Below are positions 10,319-21,201 of a stretch of 26,058 nucleotides of DNA, piece by piece; within the stretch, counting starts at the first letter, position 1, and each line of letters starts with the position of its first letter. The stretch is taken from positions 329,870 to 355,927 of the forward strand of contig PS015013.1 of NCBI GenBank assembly GCA_048213135.1. Direction: 5' to 3'. Origin of the DNA: Reclinomonas americana ATCC 50394 (taxonomy: Eukaryota; Jakobida; Jakobea; Jakobida). The notes beneath the pieces are model-generated. The model did not search any database. It was not told the origin of the DNA and worked only from the letters and a program-made list of their open reading frames with translations. Position numbers and translations under genes: made by a program.

Positions 10319-12700
10319 TCATTTAGTCGACGACGATGCGACGGAGCTGTTAGTTGCATCGCCGTTGGTGTGTCGTTGCTGCGTTGACGGCGGCTTGCCA
10401 CGTGTGGCGAGCTGCTGTGGCACTTGAGCGTTGCTTGCGGCACTGCGGCACATGGCCTGCACCGAGCGCGTGCGGCGACGCTCGTCGTCCAACATGAGCC
10501 GGTGTTTGTCGACGTCCTGCTTCATGGCCTCCAGAGACTGCCGTGCCAGTTCCGTGGCCTTGAACCCGAGAGTCTGTCAAATGATTCATCAGCACCACCG
10601 CGGCGACAGGCGACGAGAGGCAAGCACAACGCAACGGCGACCAAGGCATGAATCTCCGACTCTTCTCGAACAAAATGCAACTGTACACGCTCGAGAATGT
10701 CGCGCTTCTCCTTCACAATCGCCTGCATTCCACATCAGCAAGTAAGGAACACGGTCGCACATGTGCAAGAGAAGACGTCCAAGGTGCACACCTCGGGATC
10801 AAACACGGGTGACCGCTGCGACAGCCGAGTGCCGCCCAGGCGCGACGGACTCGCCGACGGCGCTGCACTCGGACTGAATGGCGCCGTGAGCGCAATCCCT
10901 GCAGGCTCTCCGCCTTCAGGAGCTGCGCCGTCCGGGGGCGGCTGTGGCTGTCCCGCAACGGTGAGACAGAGAGAGGGAGAGAGGGAAAGGGAGTGCAAGG
11001 CGCGACGGAACTTGCGCATCGGCAGCCTCGACCGCGCTCAGTGTGTTGGCCGTGCTGCGTGCAATGTCCTCGGCCACAGCTGCCGACTTGAACAACTCTG
11101 AGAACTTGCGCTGCGCTTGTGGTCGCGTTCGACTGCCAGCAAGACAGGCGCGGAGTGAGTCGACAACACAGCAAAATGACAGGATGTGCGCGACACGCGC
11201 AACTTGGAGAGAGAAGNNNNNNNNNNNNNNNNNNNNACGAGGCTGGTGACTGTAACCGCGCTGGATCCATGCACGGGACGAGGAGTGCACTGTCGGGTAC
11301 GGGTAGGTCAGCGGGCTGGTCGTCACGATGCAGTTGCACTTGAATCAAGAACTCCTGCGCCGGCAAGTGTCAACGCCCAGCACAATGCATACACACGCCA
11401 TGACGGGTGGCCTGCACTCACCGGTAGACACAGGCTGTTGTCGGCATAATAGTACGTTTGGGTGCTCTCATCGAGAACCGTGTTAAAGTCGCCGCTCTGC
11501 AACAGGTTGGCCACCACGTGCGGCGGCGCCGATTGACATCGACACAACTGCTCTCGACAATTGAGCCAGAGCCTGCTCAAAACGTGAGAACGCGACTCGC
11601 ACACACCTTGCCAAGAAATACTTTACACAGGAAAAAGTAGCGGAAGCGACCGGCCTCGTGCTCGTTCTCCATCGCTAATGAATGGCTGCGCGGAGGCGTC
11701 AGGAGAGGCAAGCACACATGCGTGCACTTCGAAGCAGCAGTGCACCGTGTGAGGCCGGTAATGTCTTGTTGTACAGCGGCGGCACGCCGCAGGATCTCGA
11801 GCACCACACGCTTGTCGCCCGTGAGACCCGTGATGTAGTCGGGCAGCCTGCGCAGCGATCACTCGGTGAGACAGGAGATCGCACCGGCGAGTTGAACATG
11901 AAGCGCCTTCTCACGCAACACCACGTCAAAGTCGACAGGCATCACATCGTGGAACACGGCGGGATCGGTGTGTGTGCCAACGACACAGATGCGAGCCACA
12001 TCCGACACCTCGCACTGCAGAAAGAGACCCTTGAAGAGATTGATCTCCACCTCCAGCCGCTGCTCCAGACACACATCCTCCACCGTCTGCTGGAAGTCGC
12101 GCTTCAGCACCGAGTTCTCCATCTGGTACACGTTGGTGACGCGCACAGAGAGATCCTTGCTCGGATCGGCCGACGGCCTCAAGCTGGCCATGATGGCATT
12201 CGCACACTGTCGCCCCACCCGATCAACGCTCAGCTTCCACGACGACGACACGACAACAACAACACAAGACACGTGCGCGCAACTCGTTCAAAGAGCGCAT
12301 GCCCTGGTCTGACATACACCAGATTGGCACGCCGGCCGGTCTCTCGATACACGTGCTTGCCGATCTCACTGAGCACACCGGCACACTGCACGGCACTCTG
12401 CACATTTTTCATCGCATTGATCTTCTTGACCGAGTAGGCCAGCCGCATGTCGCGCTCCCGTTCCAGCTTGGTGAAGAAGGTGACCATGAGACGCATCAGA
12501 CTAAAGTCGACCTCCTTGAAACGACGCACAAAGTGCGTGCGCTGCATCGAGTCTTGCAGTCGCGACGAGGTCAGACACGCCATCACTCGTCGTCGCAGGC
12601 GTCGCCTGCGCGCAGCCAGCCACTGAATACGGTTCTCCGACTCGCTCTGTGAGTGCTTCTTCCACTGCCGAAAGTAGCGCACGAGCTCGTCAAAGGCCTC

Positions 12701-12797
<97 letters not shown>

Positions 12798-12859
12798 AGA
12801 GAGTAGTGTGTGTGTGTGTNNNNNNNNNNNNNNNNNNNNCGTCGTACGTACGTACGTCG

Positions 12860-12952
<93 letters not shown>

Positions 12953-13224
12953 AGTGAGAAGAAGAGTGATTGTGTGTGTGCATTGATGCAGAGTGCGCAC
13001 CAAACTCGGTGCCGGCACTGGTCAGCACGTTCTGGTGCCAGATGACGTTGCCGGGTACGCCAGTGAGCACCTCAGAGAGGAGAATGTCTGTGTGTGTGCG
13101 TGTGTGCGATGTGTGTGAGAGCGCGCAACCATCAACCGATCAGCATTCATGGGGGAGCGTGTGTGTGCGTGTGTGTGTGTGTGCAGAGCGAGGACGCACC
13201 GGCGAGCGTGACAAGCTCACTCAT
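10319..13224 (-). CDS. Protein with divergent, probably inactive PARP-like domain and C-terminal coiled coil, 621 aa
   Basis: Twelve exons join in frame: 13224-13200, 13087-13001, 12699-12284, 12233-11920, 11847-11746, 11685-11607, 11547-11422, 11354-11257, 11132-11012, 10947-10792, 10722-10636, 10573-10319 (1866 nt). It starts MSELVTLADILL. Residues 1-176 are helical and basic. Landmarks resembling the PARP catalytic fold follow in order: VTNVYQMEN (~208-216), LFKG (242-245, where PARPs have LFHG), YFFLCKVFLGK (~331-341), FNTVLDEST and LPEFLIQVQL (~382-391). Spacings look PARP-like: ~25 residues before LFKG, ~87 from there to FLCKV, ~45 to PEFLI. The catalytic His is Lys, and no Glu sits at the usual position before PEFLI, so activity is doubtful. 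The C-terminus has an alanine/proline linker and a coiled coil (IVKEKRDILERV, ATELARQSLEAM). Introns include a 301-nt CA-repeat intron and one containing a 20-N gap (11217-11236). Confidence 0.7.
11217..11236. other. 20-N gap inside an intron
   Basis: Lies in the 11133-11256 intron of the PARP-like gene. A fixed 20-N size recurs at 12820, 18804 and 25287, so it looks like a default for unknown length. Confidence 1.
12706..12952. repeat. Long TG/CA dinucleotide tract filling an intron
   Basis: Nearly pure (TG)n on the plus strand at 12706-12793 and 12861-12952, broken by a GA-rich spot, a 20-N gap (12820-12839) and a CGTACGTACGT patch. It sits inside the 12700-13000 intron of the minus-strand PARP-like gene, so the transcript carries (CA)n up to the acceptor. 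The true length is unknown because of the gap. Confidence 0.9.
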
Positions 13225-13362
13225 GAGTGAGTGCGGTCGATGCACACACACACACACAGAAAGGCGATACGAGAGATATCGATGATCAATCGATCGATGA
13301 TGGCTGGTTCGATCGCTGGGGGCGAAGGAGGGACGGAGGGAAAAACAACATAATAACTACAT
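13225..13362. other. Intergenic spacer with CA repeat and ATCGAT cluster
   Basis: Between the start of the PARP-like gene and the stop of the WW gene, both on the minus strand. It holds a short CA run (13243-13258) and a palindrome-rich patch of overlapping ATCGAT/GATC sites (13268-13300). It is presumably the promoter region of the gene starting at 13224; no specific site is recognised. Confidence 0.4.
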
Positions 13363-16300
13363 TCACTGTTCGCCGCTTCCTGGACCCGCCTGCAGTCTCA
13401 TGTTGATGCGATCGCGCAGTCGCTGGCGGATTTCGGCACGATCGGGACTGTTGGCGCCGAGAACCGGATCGCTGTCCATGGCTATGCGGGGGAAATGAGG
13501 GAGTGAGAGGATTGCGCGAGATGAAAGGCGTGGCGTTAAAAAAAAGCAAACTGACCCTTGCGGATACGCACAGCGTCGGCTTCGCTTCCGCGTCGGGGTG
13601 AAATGCTGCCGGAGCCAGCAGGCTCGAAGCCGTTGCGGTTCATGAACTGGTCGACGGCGTGCGACGGCTTGGGCCGCCGTGTCAGAGGCGACACGCGCGA
13701 CGACGAGGTCGGACTCGCCGCCGCCGCCGCCGCGTCATTGTCGGCTGGTGCGAATGAAACGCGAGNNNNNNNNNNNNNNNNNNNNNNNNNNNNNNNNNNN
13801 NNNNNNNNNNNNNNNNNNNNNNNNNNNNNNNNNNNNNNNNNNNNNNNNNNNNNNNNNNNNNNNNNNNNNNNNNNNNNNNNNNNNNNNNNNNNNNNNNNNN
13901 NNNNNNNNNNNNNNNNNNNNNNNNNNNNNNNNNNNNNNNNNNNNNNNNNNNNNNNNNNNNNNNNNNNNNNNNNNNNNNNNNNNNNNNNNNNNNNNNNNNN
14001 NNNNNNNNNNNNNNNNNNNNNNNNNNNNNNNNNNNNNNNNNNNNNNNNNNNNNNNNNNNNNNNNNNNNNNNNNNNNNNNNNNNNNNNNNNNNNNNNNNNN
14101 NNNNNNNNNNNNNNNNNNNNNNNNNNNNNNNNNNNNNNNNNNNNNNNNNNNNNNNNNNNNNNNNNNNNNNNNNNNNNNNNNNNNNNNNNNNNNNNNNNNN
14201 NNNNNNNNNNNNNNNNNNNNNNNNNNNNNNNNNNNNNNNNNNNNNNNNNNNNNNNNNNNNNNNNNNNNNNNNNNNNNNNNNNNNNNNNNNNNNNNNNNNN
14301 NNNNNNNNNNNNNNNNNNNNNNNNNNNNNNNNNNNNNNNNNNNNNNNNNNNNNNNNNNNNNNNNNNNNNNNNNNNNNNNNNNNNNNNNNNNNNNNNNNNC
14401 ATTGGTACGCGCATCGTTGTTCTCCGGATGCAGCGGGGTGGCAATGGCAGAGACCGGCGCCGGTGACGCCGATGCATCATCCGTTGCCGGTGGCGCCGGT
14501 GCCGCCGCCGCCGCCAAAGCCGTCGTCGCTGCTGGGGTCGGTACAGGTGCTCGTCCGGCCATGGGATTCATAACCTCGCTGCTGTCCTCGTCATCGTCGA
14601 CGGCCGGCGGCGGCGCAGTCTCGTGCAGCTGTCGAGACGGCGACGACGGGATGGCGCCAGAGGCTCCGGAGGGATCTGTGGCATTCGTCTCCTGTGTCGT
14701 AATGGACGGCCGATTGCCGCGCTGGCTGCCACGACGGGAGCGCGGCAACAACACGGCATCAGCCGGCAATGACCACGCCACTTCGCGAGTGCCCGTGTGG
14801 TAAAAGTACTTGTCGCCGTTGGGCGCAAACGCCTCCTTCCAACCCACCTGCTTCTTGCCGCTTCCCGACCGTGAGCGGCCACGCACTGGTCGCTGTTGGA
14901 CATNNNNNNNNNNNNNNNNNNNNNNNNNNNNNNNNNNNNNNNNNNNNNNNNNNNNNNNNNNNNNNNNNNNNNNNNNNNNNNNNNNNNNNNNNNNNNNNNN
15001 NNNNNNNNNNNNNNNNNNNNNNNNNNNNNNNNNNNNNNNNNNNNNNNNNNNNNNNNNNNNNNNNNNNNNNNNNNNNNNNNNNNNNNNNNNNNNNNNNNNN
15101 NNNNNNNNNNNNNNNNNNNNNNNNNNNNNNNNNNNNNNNNNNNNNNNNNNNNNNNNNNNNNNNNNNNNNNNNNNNNNNNNNNNNNNNNNNNNNNNNNNNG
15201 GAGGGTGTGAGATACTGTTGCCAACAAAGTCAGCATTCTCTTGAGCAAACCTCAGCAGAGCCGGGGCTGTCGTTTGCAGATGCGGCGGAGGACGGCGCTT
15301 GCGCTGGCGTCGACTCGGCGGGCGCATGTGACGCCGCCGCCGCCGCCACCACCACTGGCTGCGAATGCTGAGCATGCTCGTGGGAGGTACCTCGTGGCGA
15401 GGTGGCGACCACCACGGCAGCTTGGACGGCAGCAGAGGCCACGGCGCGCGCTGCCTCCTCTTCCTCTAACCTCTTGCGCTCAACCTGCGCAGCTTCCGCC
15501 TCTCTCCTCTTCCGCTCCTCCTCCTCGTGCTCGGCGTGGCGTCGTCTCTCCTCCTCCGCGTGCTGCTCGGCAGCCTTTCGCTTCCTCTCCTCTTCTTCTG
15601 CCGCCGCCGCCGCTGCAATGGCGGCCGCGGCTGCTACTGCAGCGCGTCGCTTCTCCTCCTCTTCCTCCGCGGCCTTTCTCCTTCTCTCCGCCTCCGCCGC
15701 CGCCTCGGCCTCTTCGTGTGCCTTGCGCCGGCGCTGCTCCGCCTCTTCGGCGGCCGCCACGCGCTGTCGCTCCTCTTCCTCGGCCTTGCGGCGTCGAGCT
15801 TCCTCCTCTGCCGCTGCTTGCTTGCGCTTGGCTTCAGCTTCCTGCTGGTGCTGGTGCTGGTGCTGGTGCTGCTGCTGGGGCTGACGAGTGTGTGCATGTG
15901 CCGTGTCGCGACGTGCCTGTGCGTCCTCTGCGGAGAGGGGGCCCGACAGGGTGGTACGCGGTGACGGGCGAGCGACATCCTCATCCTCCAGTCGTGCATG
16001 ATGCAAATCGTGGTCGTGCTCCCCGTGTCGATGATCGGGATCGACCACCTCCTGCAGACGAGGCACTCCCGGCAATTGTCGATCCGACACGTCGGTGAGT
16101 GCCTCGTCCTCCAGACGGCGATCTTCATCGGTCCGGCTCACGTCTGTCGGTGCCAGCAGCGGAGAATTCTGCGAGCGGCGACTCATCCGCCGCTGCTTCA
16201 TGCTCTTGCCGGCCGCCGACGAGAAGAACTGGTTGATCGACTCCTCCATGCGCGTCGTCTGCTCGGCGGCGTCGACCGCCCCATCATCGGAGCCATTCGT

Positions 16301-17566
16301 GCCCATGAATGCACGGAACGCTTGCAGTGCCGTGTCTGGCGGCACAGTCGCTGTAGCCACGCTGCTGCTCTCGCGCGAGTGCTCGCTGCTGGCGGCACCA
16401 CTCGAAAAGGCTGTTGTGTTGGCTGCGGGGGCGGACGGCGCAACACCAGAGCTGTGTGTAAGGAAAGGTCGTGGTCAGGGCCCTCAGCATGACATGCAGC
16501 AAAAGCAAGGAGACAAACCGCGACTGCAGGTCGGTCAGCGCACGAAGAAGGCCATCAATCTGCTGTCGCATGTCGGCCTCGCGACGCCGTGCGGCCTTGA
16601 GCTCGCTCGTCAGATGTTTTATCTCTTCCTCGGCAGTCTGAGTGCCCTTGCGGAATGCACCTGCGACAGGCGTCGGTCAGTGCATGCGGAGGATGGTCAC
16701 TACGTGCAATGAGAGTGAGCACGGAACGTTCATAATTCGACTGCGTGTAATCCTGAATCTTGCCCATGAGGACGCGCAGTAGCTCAGCGATGCGCACTCG
16801 CAGAGCGGCCACGTCGTGAGTCAGACACTCGCGCTGTTGGCAAGGCGTGAGCGACAGCATGTAATACAATCAGTGGGAAGCACACATAAACACACACCCG
16901 TTGATCGGGATGCAGTTCGTTGTCAAAGTAGGCCACTGAGTTGCTCTCAAAAATGTCCAGTGCGCGCAACAGCATGGTACTCCAGTCCTCCATGGTGAGG
17001 ATCTCTGCGCAACAGCCGTGGTGATGAGCGAACAGCCGCATACTCGGGCAGGGCACTCGCGCCTCACGAACCACCATGCTGAGGCTTCCCAGGCGCGGCA
17101 GGACGACGCGACGCGTGAGCGCTTTGCGAGCGACCGTTGCTGCGTGCCGTACCATTTCCATTGCCAAAGCTGCTCTCACTGTGAAACGACGAATCGCCAT
17201 TGGCTGCCGGTGAGCGGGCTTGCTGTGGCGCTCTCCGTTGGGCCGACGTGGAGCGATGCGCGCTGCGAGACCGGCCGCCACCGTCCTCCGACAGAGCCTC
17301 TGCTTTTTTCAACCCCACCACCATGTGAGACAAGCGGTAGGAAGCAGTGTGCCACACGCGCGACTCACCAGGTGGTGGTGACGAACGCGCGGACGACGAA
17401 ATCGTGCGATATCTGCAACCACCACCACCAATGAGACACTCGCGAGTGCATTGTCAAAGAGCGGACACGATGGCACACACCGTCGCTGCGATGCGGACAA
17501 GTCCAGCTTGTGGCGCTGCTCCTCCTGCTGCGCGAGATCCTGCGCCCGGGCCAAGGCTCGCGCCAT
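13363..17566 (-). CDS. Coiled-coil and WW-domain protein, interrupted by two gaps
   Basis: From ATG 17566 seven exons (17567-17481, 17412-17369, 17302-17072, 17004-16898, 16833-16704, 16660-16519, 16451-15251) join in frame to 647 codons. After gap 15199-14904 a WW domain is read: GWKEAF, PNGDKYFYH, REVAWSLP (two Trp 22 residues apart). A disordered Pro/Ala tail, gap 14399-13766, and a terminal part ending in helix AEIRQRLRDRINMRL follow, with stop TGA 13365-13363. The N-terminal half has helices (MEDWSTMLLRALDIF) and a coiled coil. The central ~200 residues are charged E/A/R/K-rich coiled coil after a QHQHQHQ stretch. WW domains bind proline-rich or phospho-Ser-Pro motifs, so a scaffold role is likely. 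A TTTTTGCAG directly before the ATG suggests the true start may be further 5' in gap 17604-18225. That both halves are one gene is inferred from strand and open splice ends. Confidence 0.65.
13766..14399. other. Assembly gap (634 N)
   Basis: Within the disordered C-terminal region of the WW gene; coding on the minus strand reaches both edges. Confidence 1.
14904..15199. other. Assembly gap (296 N)
   Basis: Between the coiled-coil exon and the WW exon. An intron donor (GTTTGC at 15250) is just upstream on the minus strand. Confidence 1.
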
Positions 17567-17603
17567 GCTGCAAAAACAGGGCCCGGTGCGCAGCGGGTGA
17601 GCG

Positions 17604-18225
17604 NNNNNNNNNNNNNNNNNNNNNNNNNNNNNNNNNNNNNNNNNNNNNNNNNNNNNNNNNNNNNNNNNNNNNNNNNNNNNNNNNNNNNNNNNNNNNNNNN
17701 NNNNNNNNNNNNNNNNNNNNNNNNNNNNNNNNNNNNNNNNNNNNNNNNNNNNNNNNNNNNNNNNNNNNNNNNNNNNNNNNNNNNNNNNNNNNNNNNNNNN
17801 NNNNNNNNNNNNNNNNNNNNNNNNNNNNNNNNNNNNNNNNNNNNNNNNNNNNNNNNNNNNNNNNNNNNNNNNNNNNNNNNNNNNNNNNNNNNNNNNNNNN
17901 NNNNNNNNNNNNNNNNNNNNNNNNNNNNNNNNNNNNNNNNNNNNNNNNNNNNNNNNNNNNNNNNNNNNNNNNNNNNNNNNNNNNNNNNNNNNNNNNNNNN
18001 NNNNNNNNNNNNNNNNNNNNNNNNNNNNNNNNNNNNNNNNNNNNNNNNNNNNNNNNNNNNNNNNNNNNNNNNNNNNNNNNNNNNNNNNNNNNNNNNNNNN
18101 NNNNNNNNNNNNNNNNNNNNNNNNNNNNNNNNNNNNNNNNNNNNNNNNNNNNNNNNNNNNNNNNNNNNNNNNNNNNNNNNNNNNNNNNNNNNNNNNNNNN
18201 NNNNNNNNNNNNNNNNNNNNNNNNN
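17604..18225. other. Assembly gap (622 N) between two divergent genes
   Basis: Probably hides the 5' end of the WW gene (-) and of the Q/A-rich gene (+). Confidence 1.
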
Positions 18226-18962
18226 ACACTCGCGAGCAACGTCACCCCCGAGCGCAGCCGCCTTCTCACGGCCGTGAAGGAGTTGGGAATGGTCGATGGC
18301 GACGTGCTCAGTCAGTACATTCGCTCGGTGAACTTGGCCTCGGTGGCCGCCGCCAATGCCAATGTCTCTGCAGCAGCGGCGGCGCAGAACACGTCACTGG
18401 GATCGGCCTCATCTCCGGGCACGGGAGGAGCGCCGGCGTTGAGCGCGCGGCGGGCGTCGCCCACGTCACCGCGAGCGCGGCGTTTGAACGGCGTCGCGGC
18501 GGCGCCGTTGTCCATTGACACGTCGGCTGCGGTGCAGCGTGACTTGTTTACGTGCGTGCTTCTCTTTTGTGTGGTCAACTCTCTTTTGCGTGGAGTGAGC
18601 TCATTGGTGGATTGCATTGCAGCAAATTGTTCTCGCAGCAGACGTTTTCGACCCAGATCAAGCACCAACAGCAGTCGCCGCAGGTGCATCAGCAGCAGCA
18701 GCAGCAGCACCATTATCAGCAGGCGAATGGCACCGCAGCGGCCGTGGAACCGTCGCCAAGGTCTGTTTCTCTGTTGGTTTGTTGTCTAGTTTTTTGTTTG
18801 TTTNNNNNNNNNNNNNNNNNNNNACCGTTGCCGCGCAGGGATAATGAGGCGTCTTTAGCGAGCGAGCGAGAGAGAGAGAGAGAGTGAGCACACGCACAGA
18901 GAGGGGTTCGGACGATCACACACACACACACCACTTGAGGCGGGTGTGCTGGCGCTGCCATG
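18226..18962 (+). CDS. Unrecognised Q/A-rich protein fragment (5' missing)
   Basis: An open frame runs from the gap edge: TPERSRLLTAVKELGM, DGDVLSQYIRSVNL, then Ala/Ser/Pro-rich sequence with basic patches (SARRASPTSPRARR). An intron from GTTTACG (~18548) to TTGCAG (~18622) joins to KLFSQQTFSTQIK and a glutamine run (QQQQQQHH). A second intron starts after VEPSPR and contains a 20-N gap. The last exon, starting near 18839, reads acidic/RERE repeats to TGA 18960-18962; that part is uncertain. I prefer the plus strand because its codons are GC3-rich and it starts with a good helix. The antisense frame (18713-18312) is mostly arginine, leucine and alanine. No family recognised. Confidence 0.4.
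18804..18823. other. 20-N gap in a probable intron
   Basis: Flanked by T-rich sequence on the left and a GCGCAG acceptor-like site on the right. Confidence 1.
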
Positions 18963-19245
18963 ACTGGCCACGATGAAAGGAGCGAGTTGTTGCTCAGTGG
19001 AGGGTGGAGGGGGACGCAGGAAGGGTGCGAGGGCGTCGGGAGAGACACCGCCGGGCCTCTGTGAAGTGGCCATGGCCCGCTGCTCTTTTTTTCTTTCTCT
19101 TGTCACTCACTCACTCACTGACACGCTGACACTCACTCACACAGTGGACACGATCACACAATCACAATCACAAACGAAGAGAGATGTCGGGAGACGGCGT
19201 TCTCTCCAGGTGCGAGGGAGTCGATGAAGATTACAGTTCACTAAT
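18963..19245. other. Low-complexity intergenic stretch
   Basis: Purine-rich (GGAGGGTGGAGGGG near 19000), then a TCAC/ACTC repeat patch (19100-19175). Short open frames on either strand have poor composition. I see no supportable gene. Confidence 0.4.
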
Positions 19246-20518
19246 TTACAGAAACCGACGATTGAACAGAACGCCGCGAGTGTGCTTGTCTGGAGGCATC
19301 TCGACCAGACTCGGATCGCAAGTCATGGATTTGGTAATGTCGACCGGCTCGTTGCCGTCTTCGCCGACGTCGACGTCGTCGTTGACGACCAGCCAGTCGC
19401 CGCGCTGCTTCATCAGGGCGATCTTCTCCGAGGCCACTCGCAGGTAATTGTAGTGCAGCATCACTGGCTCCGCCTCGGCCTCCAGCAGGTGCCGCTCGTA
19501 AATGTCCTCGTGGAGAATGTGGTAGTGGCCGGTGGGGTAGAGCAGCGGCGGCAGGATGCACACGCGTGTGCGTTTGGTGTCGCGCACGTCGTCGCCGCTG
19601 GTGGCTGCCGCGATTGCGACGGCGGTGGTGGCGGTGGGCGTGTTGTGTGTCCAGTCGCGCACGTGAACCCACAAGTCGCGGCGGTCGCGCATGATGCGCT
19701 CGAGAATGGGTTGGTTGAGATCGTCGCCGGTGCGAATGCCCTCGGCCCACGCTTGCATCAGGCGCATGGCGCGCGCCGAGGAGCCTCGCATGAGCCACAG
19801 GCCGGCGCAGAGAGGGTACGGCGATGGCGTGGCCGCAGTGGGTATGGGGTTGGTGGGGTGCCGATGATCCGACTGCACCATCCAGTCGCACACATACGAC
19901 GCGTCATCATCGTCCGCCGGCGACACAAACGTCGCCACCGTGGGCCGACCACGCGGGAAGTCACTGGTAAAGTGCCGTCGCACTGCCATGTCGGGGTCGA
20001 CATGCAGCACCGAGTAGCCATACGACAAGATGACCACGAGAGCCTCCCACCGCTGCGTCACAATCGAACGATACGCCGCCGAACCGTACTCGCTCGCATG
20101 CTGCTCGCCCAGCTCACTCGCCGTCGGCGGCACATAGTGCACCACTCCGCGTCGCGCCAGAAAGTTCGCCATGCGACTGTCCAGCGCAATCACCAACACC
20201 TGCGACTCCACCCACCGCTCCAGCTGGCACAGCAGGTTGAGCACCATGGAGCGGAATGCAAAGTTGCCCTCGGTGACCACCAGCGGCCGATCGCGACGGA
20301 ACTCGCTCTCCACCAGCGCACGCAGCCCTGACCATGGGTCTTCATTCGCAGACGGCGCCTCTGCTGTGTGGAGAGAGAGAGAGAGTGAGTGGTGAAGGGA
20401 GAGATGAGTGGAAGAGTGCGCAGTGTTTACCTTGCGGCTCTGCAGCGCATGCGAGTGTGGCGCCCAGCAGCAGCACGAGCAGTAGCAGGAGCACGAGCGC
20501 CCTTGCTCTTCGCTGCAT
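19246..20518 (-). CDS. Nucleotide-diphospho-sugar transferase, secretory pathway, 400 aa
   Basis: Two exons, 20518-20431 and 20360-19246, with a 70-nt intron (20361-20430). The start MQRRARALVLLLLL is a basic N-terminus followed by a leucine-rich hydrophobic segment ending LACAAEP, so it is a signal peptide or type II anchor. The body matches the Nucleotid_trans type (PF03407-like) of glycosyltransferase: VLVIALDSRMANFL, a Tyr-rich helix before LSYGYSVLHVDPDM (the DPD serving as DxD metal/nucleotide-sugar site), then CAGLWLMRGSSARAM and DDLNQPILERI, and a late HYNYLR segment. Such enzymes add sugars such as galactose, xylose or arabinose to glycans in the Golgi; the donor and acceptor cannot be told here. 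The ATG is only 76 nt from the divergent hydrolase start. Length is normal for the family. Confidence 0.85.
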
Positions 20519-20594
20519 GCTTGCGTGAGAGTGTGTGTGTGGTTATTCCGCTCGCGCGCGACAATGTTTGTTCGCCCCCTGCTCTCCCTTCAGA
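20519..20594. promoter_or_regulatory. 76-bp divergent intergenic region, probable shared promoter
   Basis: Separates the ATGs of the glycosyltransferase (-) and hydroxyisourate hydrolase (+). It holds a short GT repeat and, just before the hydrolase ATG, a pyrimidine tract ending CTTCAG that looks like a splice acceptor, so a 5'UTR intron or trans-splice site is possible. No TATA or other element recognised. Confidence 0.35.
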
Positions 20595-21061
20595 ATGACC
20601 AAGATCTCCACACACGTTCTCGACATCTCCCGCGGCTGCGTGGCACGCGGCATTCGCGTAGACCTCGAGCGAATGGATTCCTCTGGCGCCTCTTCTTCTT
20701 CCTCCTCTTCCACTGGTGATTTCGTGCTGGTCGGCAATGGAGTCACCGACGACGATGGTCGCGTGCGTGTGTGGAAGGGCGACAGCAGTGAGGCCGGCAG
20801 TGGTGCTGCAGGTTGCGTTTTCTTTCCCACCCCTCTGTGCATTCGTTTGTGTGTGTGTGTGTGTCGGCATTGATGACAATGGTGATAGATGGAACGACGT
20901 ATCGCCTGACGTTCCACACGGGTGAGTATCTGGCGGCGTACGTGGAGCGTCCGTTCTTCCCGATTGTGCAGCTGGTGTTTGTGGTGCCGAATGGGCAGCA
21001 GCACTATCATGTGCCGCTGCTGCTGTCGCCGTTTGGATACTCGACCTATCGGGGATCGTAG
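20595..21061 (+). CDS. URAH: 5-hydroxyisourate hydrolase (transthyretin-like), 129 aa
   Basis: Exons 20595-20811 and 20889-21061 with a 77-nt intron (20812-20888) whose donor is GTTGCG. The family landmarks are all present: N-terminal STHVLD with the active-site His, the GRVRVW strand, YRLTFHTGEYL just after the splice, and the C-terminal block HYHVPLLLSPFGYSTYRGS with the second His and the YRGS signature that separates the enzyme from transthyretin. It hydrolyses 5-hydroxyisourate to OHCU in urate breakdown, normally as a tetramer. A Ser-rich insert (SSGASSSSSSST, ~residues 34-45) makes it slightly longer than usual. There is no obvious peroxisomal targeting tail (it ends YRGS) and no signal peptide, so it is probably cytosolic. 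Urate oxidase and OHCU decarboxylase are not in this window. The intron junction is well fixed by homology. Confidence 0.95.
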
Positions 21062-21201
21062 TGCGATTGTCGATGGTTGTTTGCTGCTGCTGTGGTGACG
21101 CGTCGAATGCAACAATTCACTGTTTTCACTTGTGTGCTTTTTGACAATGGGGATGGCGATGAGAGACTGCCTTGTGTGTTGTTTTTTCGCTTCTTGTTTG
21201 A
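21062..21201. other. Convergent intergenic spacer
   Basis: 140 bp, T-rich near 21180-21200, between the hydrolase stop and the MINDY stop. No recognised signal. Confidence 0.4.

Noticed and set aside
11859-11861. In-frame TGA in the PARP-like gene, suggesting a stop, a recoded codon or a 15-nt intron (GTGATCGCTGCGCAG).
   Set aside because: A normal 72-nt intron (11848-11919) with a GTTGCG donor removes it and keeps the frame (DFDVV to LPDYI).
12653-13045. Open frame of repeated Cys-Val codons.
   Set aside because: It is the translation of the TG repeat inside an intron.
13088-13260. Regular CA/TG clusters considered as a CRISPR or satellite array.
   Set aside because: Plain dinucleotide repeats in introns and a spacer, with no repeat-spacer structure.
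15241-16098. Plus-strand open frame rich in Pro and Leu.
   Set aside because: Antisense shadow of the E/A/R/K coiled-coil exon of the WW gene.
18312-18713. Minus-strand gene antisense to the Q/A-rich fragment.
   Set aside because: The plus strand has better codon bias and a helix-forming N-terminal part; not excluded, only less likely.
18855-19106. Possible minus-strand first exon (MATSQRPGG).
   Set aside because: Short, with no homology, and the downstream continuation would run into the gap and GT-repeat sequence; not supportable.
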